Below, piece after piece: positions 35,811 to 43,466 of a DNA stretch of 64,000 nt. The position numbers and the translations under genes are program-made. Source of the stretch: CAYSBE01 sp046309355 (GTDB lineage Bacteria; Bacteroidota; Bacteroidia; UKL13-3); contig JBKCPL010000042.1 of the NCBI GenBank assembly GCA_046309355.1, positions 23,837-87,836 on the forward strand. Direction: 5' to 3'. The notes below the pieces were generated by a model. It worked only from the letters and a program-made list of their open reading frames with translations, ran no database searches and was not told the origin of the DNA. The stretch's first letter is position 1. Each line of letters begins with the position of its first letter.

Positions 35811-36713
35811 TTATTGTGTTGTTAATTTTTGAAATACCTCTTCCAATGAAATTTCTTCGAGTTGCATAGAAATCAAAATCCAGCGATGTTGCAATGCTGC
35901 AGAAGAAACCTGCTCACGTATATCCTGACTGCAGGTAATAATATATCGTGCACCTTCCTGCTTTACCTGTTGCACAGTGGGCAATTGTTTAATTACACCA
36001 ACATCTACCGGTTGAGTAAACTCAACAGTTATGCGCACATCGGCTTTCAGAAATGAATAGAGCGACTCTTTGCTTTCATCTGCAACCAGTTTTCCTTTAT
36101 TTATAATAATTACCCGGTTACACATAGCTTCTACTTCCTGCATAATATGTGTAGAAAAAAGCACCGTTTTATCTTTTCCTATCTCCTTTATCAGGTTTCT
36201 TATTTCAACTACCTGATTGGGGTCTAATCCAGATGTGGGTTCATCCAGAATTAATACTTTGGGGTTATGTAGCATGGCTTGAGCCAATCCTACCCGTTGC
36301 TTGTATCCTTTTGATAGCTGACCTATTTTTTTCTTGCGCTCAGGTGTTAATCCTACCCGTTCAATCATTTCTTCGGCACGTCTATTGGCCTGCTTACCTA
36401 ATCCCTGGGCTTGAGCTGAAAATAAAAGGTACTCTTTTACGAACATATCGGTATACAAAGGGTTTAGCTCCGGCAAATAGCCTATTTGTTTTCTAACTTC
36501 TACCGATTGTGTGTTTATGTCGAACCCGCATACGGTAGCCGTTCCCGATGTTTGGGGCAAGTAGCAGGTTAGAATCTTCATGGTGGTACTTTTACCTGCA
36601 CCGTTCGGTCCTAAAAAACCAAGTATATCGCCCGGTGCCGCTTGAAACGATACAGAATCAAGGGCTTTTTGTGTTCCGTATATTTTGGTGAGTTCCTTTA
36701 CGACTATAGACAT
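35811..36713 (-). CDS. gldA: Gliding motility ABC transporter ATPase GldA
   Basis: ABC ATPase, 300 residues: Walker A GPNGAGKST (35-43), Q-loop at GYLPELNPLY, signature LSKGYKQRVGLAQAM, Walker B VLILDEPTSGLDP and switch His in LFSTHIMQEV. The C-terminal third is a family-specific extension. It heads the four-gene operon gldA-gldF-gldG-DUF4340. Assignment as GldA and not another ABC-2 ATPase rests on the immediate gldF/gldG neighbours; in F. johnsoniae gldA lies apart from gldFG. Confidence 0.88.
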   Translation of the reverse strand: MSIVVKELTKIYGTQKALDSVSFQAAPGDILGFLGPNGAGKSTTMKILTCYLPQTSGTATVCGFDINTQSVEVRKQIGYLPELNPLYTDMFVKEYLLFSAQAQGLGKQANRRAEEMIERVGLTPERKKKIGQLSKGYKQRVGLAQAMLHNPKVLILDEPTSGLDPNQVVEIRNLIKEIGKDKTVLFSTHIMQEVEAMCNRVIIINKGKLVADESKESLYSFLKADVRITVEFTQPVDVGVIKQLPTVQQVKQEGARYIITCSQDIREQVSSAALQHRWILISMQLEEISLEEVFQKLTTQ

Positions 36714-36951
36714 TTCATTGCTTTTTCCGCTTCGAAGTAAATGAATTTATTGCAGAAGTTGCATGAGCCCTTTTGAATTCTAATAGTATTACTGGGAGTG
36801 AACGTGTCATACACATCAAAATACACCATTCATACTCAGTTTAATTGGTATTCCAACTACGAAAAACCTGAATGTATAAATCAGGTATACTAAAAATTTA
36901 TTTTTTACCTTCCTGTCGGTATACGTATTCGTTTGTTTAATTTTACATGAC

Positions 36952-39495
36952 TTGAAAGAAGAACTAAAACAATATGGTATAACCGATGCCCGTGCCGGGG
37001 AATTACTGAAAAAATACGGTTACAATGAATTACCTGCAGCCAGACCAAAACATGTTGGTCAAATAGCAGCAGAGGTGATTAAAGAACCTATGTTTATACT
37101 TCTCATTGGATGCAGCATCCTATACATGCTGCTTGGCGATTATAATGAAGGCATAATCATATTCTGTTCCGTATTCGTTATCATATTTATTACGTTTTAT
37201 CAGCACCGCAAAACCGAAAAATCGTTAGAAGCCCTGCGACAACTTTCGTCTCCACGAGCATTGGTTATTAGAAACGGGAAGGAAAAACGTATAGCCGGCA
37301 GAGATGTTGTGCCGGGCGATGTAATTAAACTGCATGAGGGTGACCGCGTGCCGGCCGATGCTACCTTGCTACACAGCAACAATTTAAGTATTGATGAATC
37401 GTTGCTTACCGGTGAGTTTATTCCGGTTATTAAAAGCCATGAAAATTCATCTGTGAAAACTATCTACAGCGGCACATTGGTAGTGGCAGGCAGCGGTACG
37501 GCACAGGTAAGTCATACGGGTATAAAAACCCAATTTGGTAAAATAGGCACTTCACTGGAAAGTATAGAAAAAAGCCCAACACAACTTCAGCAAGAGATGA
37601 AGAAGTTAATCAAGCAGCTGTTCATAGCCAGTATAGGCATTAGCCTTGTTGTTATAGCAGTATATGATTTTACACGAGGCAATTTTTTAGAATCAGTACT
37701 CAATGGCCTCGCCTCTGCTATGGCTTTGCTGCCTGAAGAGTTTCCTGTTGTGCTTACTATTTTTCTTGCATTGGGTGCATGGCGCTTATCAAAAAACAGT
37801 ATCTTAACCAGAAACCCTTCCGCAATTGAAACACTGGGTTCTGCAACTGTGCTTTGCTGCGATAAAACAGGAACCATTACGCAAAATAAAATGGAAGTTG
37901 CAGCGCTATACACCAACCAAAAGGTGTATGCGAACGTTCACCTTGCTAAATCGAATTTTGATGTGCATGAACTCATCACATGCTTGTATCATGCATCACC
38001 TCTACAAACCATAGACCCGATGGAAAAGGCTATTAAAAATTGGGGAGAGTCTATAATCACAGAAAAAGTTGACATAATTAAGGAGTATCCACTCAGCAAA
38101 GAGCTATTGGCTATGAGCCGTATTGTTAGCAGTGACGGTAAAAATAATCTACATGCATACGCCAAAGGTGCACCTGAAGCTATTTTTAACATGTGCAGAT
38201 TATCTGAAACAGATACTCACGCCCACATGAAGGTAGTACATGAATTTGCAGCAATAGGTTATCGAGTAATCGCAGGAGCACAATGTAGTATGCAAGCCGG
38301 TTCAGTACCAAACCGTCAAACCGAGATTCCATTTGTATTTACAGGTCTTGTAGGTTTTGCTGATCCTGTACGGCCTGAGGTTCCACAGGCTATTCGCGAG
38401 TGCTATGATGCCGGCATAAAAGTGATTATGATTACCGGAGACTATCCGGCTACAGCAAAAACCATTGCAGGTGAGATTGGCATTAGCAATCATGAAAAAA
38501 TCATAACAGGCTCCGAACTTAGACAGATGAGCACAGAAGAGCTGGCTAAACGCATTCGAGATACTCATGTATTTGCACGTATTGTACCCGAACAAAAACT
38601 GCAGCTTATTCGTGCCTTAAAAGCCAATGGAGAAGTGGTAGCCATGACCGGAGATGGTGTAAACGATGCCCCTGCACTTAAAGCCGCAGATATTGGCGTA
38701 GCTATGGGAATGAAAGGTACAGATGTAGCACGTGAAGCCTCTACTCTTGTGTTATTAGATGATAATTTTGCATCTATTGTACATGCCATTCGAACCGGAA
38801 GAAGAATTTATGACAATTTGCAAAAGGCCATGTCGTATATTATGGCTATCCATATTCCTATCATTGGTCTGGTATTGCTGCCGGCATTTTTTCCTACATT
38901 ACCTGTATTACTCATGCCGCTACACATTGTATTCATGGAACTTATAATTGATCCGGTGTGTTCGGTTGCGTTCGAATCGGAACAGGAAGAGAAAACGGTT
39001 ATGAGCAGACCACCACGAAAGGCCGAAGAACGTTTTTTCGGCTGGAATAAAATTGCATTCAGCCTGTTTCAGGGATTGCTGTTGCTGACTATTGTACTCG
39101 GTGTATATTTCTTGTCAATTGATGAAGGACATAGCTCTGGCGAGGTAAGGGCCATTGCATTCTCTTCATTGATTACAGGCAATATTTTTCTGATACTAAC
39201 TACCCTTTCAAAAACCAGAAGTTTTTATTCTGTCCTTACAGAAAGAAATATATCCTTAATCATTATTACAACGTTGGCAATGATTATGCTACTGTGTACA
39301 ATCACCGTACCTGTCCTGCAAAAATTATTCAGTTTTCAGTTTCCGGGATTTGGCCACTTCAGCATTGCCTTTCTAGGTGCAGCAATCATGCTGTTTGTAC
39401 TTGAGGTTATCAAGAAAATTAAAATGTCGCAGGTTCGGAAAAAAATCAAAAAAGCCTGGTCTGAGAACACTGAAGGGCAACTTAATTTGTCTTAG
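36952..39495 (+). CDS. P-type cation-transporting ATPase (P2-like)
   Basis: Membrane P-type ATPase, 847 residues with about ten membrane helices. The phosphorylated Asp is D304 in CDKTGTIT; KGAPE (nucleotide domain) and MTGDGVNDAPALKAADIG (hinge) are intact. The actuator loop reads LLTGEF instead of the classic TGES. Helix M4 has PEEFP (261-265) where Ca-ATPases have PEGLP, and M6 has LIIDPVCS with an Asp but no Asn/Thr triad, so the ion is not obviously calcium. The start is TTG: no ATG is in frame until MFILLIGC near residue 44. Confidence 0.85.
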   Translation: MKEELKQYGITDARAGELLKKYGYNELPAARPKHVGQIAAEVIKEPMFILLIGCSILYMLLGDYNEGIIIFCSVFVIIFITFYQHRKTEKSLEALRQLSSPRALVIRNGKEKRIAGRDVVPGDVIKLHEGDRVPADATLLHSNNLSIDESLLTGEFIPVIKSHENSSVKTIYSGTLVVAGSGTAQVSHTGIKTQFGKIGTSLESIEKSPTQLQQEMKKLIKQLFIASIGISLVVIAVYDFTRGNFLESVLNGLASAMALLPEEFPVVLTIFLALGAWRLSKNSILTRNPSAIETLGSATVLCCDKTGTITQNKMEVAALYTNQKVYANVHLAKSNFDVHELITCLYHASPLQTIDPMEKAIKNWGESIITEKVDIIKEYPLSKELLAMSRIVSSDGKNNLHAYAKGAPEAIFNMCRLSETDTHAHMKVVHEFAAIGYRVIAGAQCSMQAGSVPNRQTEIPFVFTGLVGFADPVRPEVPQAIRECYDAGIKVIMITGDYPATAKTIAGEIGISNHEKIITGSELRQMSTEELAKRIRDTHVFARIVPEQKLQLIRALKANGEVVAMTGDGVNDAPALKAADIGVAMGMKGTDVAREASTLVLLDDNFASIVHAIRTGRRIYDNLQKAMSYIMAIHIPIIGLVLLPAFFPTLPVLLMPLHIVFMELIIDPVCSVAFESEQEEKTVMSRPPRKAEERFFGWNKIAFSLFQGLLLLTIVLGVYFLSIDEGHSSGEVRAIAFSSLITGNIFLILTTLSKTRSFYSVLTERNISLIIITTLAMIMLLCTITVPVLQKLFSFQFPGFGHFSIAFLGAAIMLFVLEVIKKIKMSQVRKKIKKAWSENTEGQLNLS

Positions 39496-39925
39496 ATTCC
39501 TGCGTGTTGAAAAACTTATTGACCATTTCTAGCAGTTGATTATCGGTTATATAATCACTGTTATGAACGTGAATGGTTTTCTCCCGAAATGCACTTTGAT
39601 CAATCAGGTAATTATGTAATTCCTTCTTTGCCTGACCCGGTCCAAATAATACTATTTCATCATACTGCTGCAACTGATCTTTTAGTTGATGAAAGTACAT
39701 TTTCGTGTTCTCTTGTTCTTGCATATTTTTACTGTACTCATTGTTTGACCCATGATACGGGTCAGAACCAAATCGTGATTGATTGCTGCTCTCACCATGA
39801 TATCTGGGGTGTGATTCCTTGCCACTTTCCACTATTCGTAAAAAAGTAGCCTTGCCATTTTCCATCCCAATAAAACGGGCTTTTGTGTGGTCGATAAATA
39901 CGGCCATTTGTTTTGTGTGTTTCAT
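39482..39925 (-). CDS. baeRF/Host_attach-like protein
   Basis: A 147-residue cytoplasmic protein with an N-terminal strand AVFIDHTKARFIGM, a charged low-complexity middle (about 45-70) and IVLFGPGQAKKELHNYLI near residue 100. This layout resembles bacterial eRF1-domain (baeRF, Host_attach) proteins, often found beside stress or ribosome-rescue genes. It converges on the P-type ATPase gene, overlapping its end by 14 bases. The family call is moderate and the function is unknown. Confidence 0.6.
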   Translation of the reverse strand: MKHTKQMAVFIDHTKARFIGMENGKATFLRIVESGKESHPRYHGESSNQSRFGSDPYHGSNNEYSKNMQEQENTKMYFHQLKDQLQQYDEIVLFGPGQAKKELHNYLIDQSAFREKTIHVHNSDYITDNQLLEMVNKFFNTQESKTN

Positions 39926-39945
39926 ATCAACTGATTTTATACATA

Positions 39946-39953
39946 CAAAAATA
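39946..39953 (-). promoter_or_regulatory. -7 box (TATTTTTG) for the baeRF-like gene
   Basis: Exact TAnnTTTG on the minus strand, 20 bases ahead of the start; no clear -33 box. Confidence 0.4.
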
Positions 39954-40156
39954 GACTGTACTCCCTTTTGATTGAATGATATATATCATGCGCTATCTGC
40001 TGTACTTCGTATGAGTAGTTGACAATTCGTGGAATTAGCGTATGCGTACCGGTGTTTTTAGCTTTTAACTTTATAGTCTTGTGATGTATGATAAAAATTA
40101 TGTGTACCCTAAGCTAAAGTTAGTTAACTTTATACCTTTAATTACCTATTCAACTT

Positions 40157-40858
40157 ATGATAACCATTGACAACTATTTAGAAAGCCATTATATACACCG
40201 AAGCAACTGGCTTAGAGCAGCTGTATTGGGGGCAAACGATGGTATAATTTCTGTATCCAGTTTAGCTATAGGCGTTGCTACTGCTAACACCAGTAGAGAT
40301 CCGATTTTGCTGGCAACTGTTGCGGGCCTTGTTGCGGGTGCGCTATCTATGGCTGCCGGTGAGTATGTATCGGTAAGTTCTCAAACAGATATAGAAAAAG
40401 CAGATATAGAACGCGAGAAACAAGAGCTGGAACAAATGCCTGAAACAGAATTGAGAATATTAGCAGAAATATACGAAAAGCGCGGACTCAAAAAAGAAAC
40501 CGCCATTCAGGTAGCCAAAGAATTAACCGAAGCCGATGCACTGGGAGCACATATTCGTGATGAACTCGGAATTACAGAAATGAGTCAGGCCAAACCCATT
40601 CAAGCAGCTTTCGCATCTGGTGCTGCATTTACAGCCGGTGGCTTATTGCCTTTATGCGTAGTTTTACTTGCACCTGTAACGGCAATGGAGTATTACCTAT
40701 ACGCTTTTACCATTTTGTCGCTTACCATTTTGGGTACATTTTCAGCCCGCACCGGTGGCTCAAGTATCATGAAGTCTATTGCCCGAATTGTAATTTGGGG
40801 AACTTTGGCTATGGGTTTATCCGGTTTGGTGGGGTATCTATTCGGAGTAAAAATTTAA
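40157..40858 (+). CDS. VIT1/CCC1-family metal transporter
   Basis: Integral membrane protein, 233 residues, of the VIT1/CCC1 family that moves Fe2+ or Mn2+ out of the cytoplasm. The N-terminus WLRAAVLGANDGIISVSSL and AGALSMAAGEYVSVSSQTD are the family's signature first two helices, followed by a charged cytoplasmic metal-binding helical region rich in Glu (residues about 80-140) and three more helices. Its neighbours, a P-type ATPase and a DUF2231-like protein, suggest a metal or redox stress group. Confidence 0.88.
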   Translation: MITIDNYLESHYIHRSNWLRAAVLGANDGIISVSSLAIGVATANTSRDPILLATVAGLVAGALSMAAGEYVSVSSQTDIEKADIEREKQELEQMPETELRILAEIYEKRGLKKETAIQVAKELTEADALGAHIRDELGITEMSQAKPIQAAFASGAAFTAGGLLPLCVVLLAPVTAMEYYLYAFTILSLTILGTFSARTGGSSIMKSIARIVIWGTLAMGLSGLVGYLFGVKI

Positions 40859-40870
40859 TCTATACACACT

Positions 40871-41356
40871 ATGAATGCAGCTCATGTTCATCTACTTGTT
40901 AATCACCTTCCCATTTTATTTCCACTAGCAGGAATTATGGTGCTGGTTATTGGTTTTACAACCAAATCCGATTCTGTAAAACGCGCCTCCTACATACTGT
41001 TTATACTGGGTGCATGCGGAGCATTTATAGCCATGCAAAGTGGCGAGCGTGCTGAAGAAATTGCGGAAAGTATAGGACTCAGCAACTATTTTATTGAACG
41101 TCACGAAGAATCGGCTGAAGTATTTGCTATCGTTTCTTATATACTTGGTAGCATTTCTATTTTGGGTTTTTGGGCAGTAACCAAGCAGAAGTCATTTGCA
41201 ACTGCTTTGGGTATAGTTATACTTAGTGTGGCAGTTATTGCCATGTATTTTGCCAAAGAAACGGGAACAACAGGAGGTGAAATACGACACACCGAAATAC
41301 GAACAGATTCTACTATTCCGGATAAAACAGCAGATCAGACTAACGAAGAGGACTGA
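40871..41356 (+). CDS. DUF2231-like membrane protein
   Basis: A 161-residue membrane protein, 12 bases after the VIT gene. It opens AAHVHLLVNHLPILFPLAG, the His-containing N-terminal helix of DUF2231-like proteins, with further helices at about 38-55, 88-105 and 113-130 and conserved His in FIERHEESAE, which could hold haem or metal. The C-terminal 30 residues are polar (STIPDKTADQ). Function unknown; probably co-transcribed with the VIT transporter. Confidence 0.65.
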   Translation: MNAAHVHLLVNHLPILFPLAGIMVLVIGFTTKSDSVKRASYILFILGACGAFIAMQSGERAEEIAESIGLSNYFIERHEESAEVFAIVSYILGSISILGFWAVTKQKSFATALGIVILSVAVIAMYFAKETGTTGGEIRHTEIRTDSTIPDKTADQTNEED

Positions 41357-41694
41357 AACCAATTTCCTAATAGCTATCGGGTTTGTAGTTAATCATCCGC
41401 CAAGGCGGATTTCAAATCAAGTTTTGCGGTAAAAGACCCTAACTTAAAAAAAGAACTATATGCAGTGCACCATCGTGCCTGTATTTCATGCACTTTCTAG
41501 TGGCATTACTACGCTACTCATGTTGAGTATGCCCGCATACCCTTATCCCCAATTTTAGCCATTTAGCAAATAGGAGCTTCAATTGCAGTACGCTGAAAAT
41601 GAACACCAAAAGATACAATTTTTCCACAAAGTGGAGGAAAGTGGGGAAAAGTGGATTTTAGTTTTTAGTTTAGCAGTCGATTTGCAAAAAAGAA
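41357..41694. other. 338-base intergenic region ahead of the dcw cluster
   Basis: Holds an inverted repeat ATCCGCC-AA-GGCGGAT (41395-41410) with only three T after it, so a doubtful terminator; otherwise no gene. Its last 70 bases contain the MraZ boxes and the mraZ promoter. Confidence 0.6.
41628..41657 (+). promoter_or_regulatory. MraZ operator: three AAAGTGG boxes at 10-bp spacing
   Basis: AAAGTGG occurs at 41628, 41638 and 41648, exactly one helical turn apart. This matches the known MraZ target of three TGGGN-type direct repeats with 5-base spacers ahead of the dcw cluster in E. coli and other bacteria. A degenerate -7 box (TCGATTTG, 41677-41684) follows, so the boxes abut the -33 position and MraZ binding would block transcription. 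Confidence 0.75.
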
Positions 41695-42159
41695 ATGTCG
41701 AACCTGCACGGAGAATATGCTTGTAAACTGGATGCGAAAGGCCGCTTGATTATTCCTGCTGCCCTTAAAAAGCAACTACCGAAGGCTGCCAAGGATGTAT
41801 TTTTCATTAATCGCGGGTTTGAAAAATGCTGTGTGCTTTACCCGGCTAATGAGTGGGAACTGATAGCAACCGAAATCAATAAACTGAGCGATTACATTAA
41901 GAAAGAGCGTGAGTTTAAACGCTACTTTCTACGAGGTGCCGGTCGTCTTGAAATGGATGCTGCATCACGCGTGTTATTACCTAAAAGCCTGCTGGAGTAT
42001 GCTAGTATACAAACTGAGGTGATGCTGCTGGCCTATGGAAATAAAATTGAAATATGGAGTAAGGCTGCATACGAGAAAATGTTGAACGAAGAACCTGCTG
42101 ACTTTAGTGCACTGGCCGAAGAGGTAATGACTAAAAAAGAGAGGAGGTCGGATGACTGA
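41695..42159 (+). CDS. mraZ: Transcriptional regulator MraZ
   Basis: First gene of the division and cell-wall cluster, 154 residues. Two SpoVT/AbrB-like halves are visible: GEYACKLDAKGRLIIPAAL and LEMDAASRVLLPKSLLEYA. MraZ forms a ring that binds the repeats upstream of its own gene and usually represses the cluster. It overlaps rsmH by eight bases. Confidence 0.93.
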   Translation: MSNLHGEYACKLDAKGRLIIPAALKKQLPKAAKDVFFINRGFEKCCVLYPANEWELIATEINKLSDYIKKEREFKRYFLRGAGRLEMDAASRVLLPKSLLEYASIQTEVMLLAYGNKIEIWSKAAYEKMLNEEPADFSALAEEVMTKKERRSDD

Positions 42160-43072
42160 GTATCACGTTCCGGTAATGCTGAATGAATGTGTGGAAGCAT
42201 TGGATATAAAATCCAGCGGTACATATGTTGATGTTACTTTTGGCGGTGGCGGTCACAGCAAAGCTATACTTAATAAGCTGGGCGAAAAAGGAACCCTTGT
42301 CGCTTTTGACCAGGATGAAGCAGCACGAAATAATATTCCCAACGATACCCGTTTTATTTTCATCGATCAAAATTTCCGTTTTCTAAAGAATCACCTGGCC
42401 TATCAACATGTTTTGCCGGTTGATGGCGTACTGGCTGACCTAGGTGTTTCATCACACCAGTTTGATACTGACGACCGCGGATTTTCATTTCGCTTTGATG
42501 ATGCACCGCTCGATATGCGTATGAATGCTTCGCAAAAAAATCATGCAGCAGAAATTCTGAACAGCTATACTGAAGAGCAACTGGCCGACCTCTTCTACTA
42601 CTACGGTGAATTGAAAAATGCACGTCAGTTGGCACACGCTATTGTTGCTTACAGAAGCGGAAATAAGCTGGCAACAGTTGGCGATTTAAAATCTGCGTTA
42701 GCTGATTATGCACCTAAACTGAAAGATTACAAATTTTGGGCACAGGTATTCCAGGCACTTCGCATTGAAGTAAATCAGGAATTGGAAGTGCTGAAGCAAT
42801 TGCTGCAACAGTCGGCACAGGTGCTGGCTCCACACGGTCGGTTGGTTATTATGAGTTACCACTCGCTGGAAGACCGGCTGGTAAAAAACTTTATCAATAC
42901 CGGAAATTTTGAAGGCGAAACTCAAAAAGACTTTTATGGAAACATCATACGGCCTTTTAGTCCTGTTTCTAAAAAAGCTATAACTGCTACGGATGATGAA
43001 GTGGCAACGAACCCTCGTGCACGAAGTGCAAAATTACGTATAGCTGAAAAAACCGATCAACAGTATGCCTAA
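42152..43072 (+). CDS. rsmH: 16S rRNA (cytosine-1402-N4) methyltransferase
   Basis: RsmH (MraW), 306 residues, methylates N4 of C1402 in 16S rRNA. It has YHVPVMLNECVEAL at the N-terminus, the SAM motif TFGGGGHSKAIL, ADLGVSSHQFD, and the C-terminal MSYHSLEDRLVKNF and ATNPRARSAKLRIAE. Start chosen by the family N-terminus; overlaps mraZ and the following gene by eight bases each. Confidence 0.95.
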   Translation: MTEYHVPVMLNECVEALDIKSSGTYVDVTFGGGGHSKAILNKLGEKGTLVAFDQDEAARNNIPNDTRFIFIDQNFRFLKNHLAYQHVLPVDGVLADLGVSSHQFDTDDRGFSFRFDDAPLDMRMNASQKNHAAEILNSYTEEQLADLFYYYGELKNARQLAHAIVAYRSGNKLATVGDLKSALADYAPKLKDYKFWAQVFQALRIEVNQELEVLKQLLQQSAQVLAPHGRLVIMSYHSLEDRLVKNFINTGNFEGETQKDFYGNIIRPFSPVSKKAITATDDEVATNPRARSAKLRIAEKTDQQYA

Positions 43073-43466
43073 TAAAATCATCATTACCGAAACGGATAAC
43101 CACGAAGAGGTGCAGCATGAGCAACAAACTCAGCATCAACCTTCGCGCCTTACCCATTCGCTGAAAAAGATGACTGATTTTGATTTCCGCATTTCACCTG
43201 ATTGGCTTAAAAAGCAAATTCCGTTTTTACTGTTTATCGTTTTTCTAATGCTGCTTCATATATGGAATGTGCATTATACAGAACGCATTATTAGAAATAC
43301 CGAAAAGCTGAACCGTGAAAACAAAGAGTTGCGCTCAGAGTACATTAGTATTTTTAGTGAGCTGATGAATGAAAGTAAGCAATCCTCTATTGCTAAAAAA
43401 CTGGATACGTTAAGTGTAAAGGAATTGGTAACCCCACCGGTAAAAATTACGATACATGGCAACTAA
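43065..43466 (+). CDS. ftsL: FtsL-like divisome protein
   Basis: Short bitopic protein, 133 residues, in the position of ftsL between rsmH and ftsI. A polar cytoplasmic tail (1-50) is followed by one membrane helix (FLLFIVFLMLLHIWNV, about 52-67) and a periplasmic coiled coil (NTEKLNRENKELRSEY). Sequence conservation of FtsL is low, so the call rests on topology and order. It would bridge FtsI/FtsW to FtsQ. Confidence 0.8.
   Translation: MPNKIIITETDNHEEVQHEQQTQHQPSRLTHSLKKMTDFDFRISPDWLKKQIPFLLFIVFLMLLHIWNVHYTERIIRNTEKLNRENKELRSEYISIFSELMNESKQSSIAKKLDTLSVKELVTPPVKITIHGN

Noticed and set aside
36866..36886. Inverted repeat ACCTGA-N9-TCAGGT upstream of the P-type ATPase gene as an operator
   Set aside because: A six-base arm pair with a 9-base spacer is easily found by chance in AT-rich intergenic sequence and no regulator gene is adjacent.
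41395..41410. Inverted repeat ATCCGCC-AA-GGCGGAT as a terminator
   Set aside because: The two-base loop is too tight for a full stem and only three T follow, so termination is doubtful; mentioned only as a palindrome.
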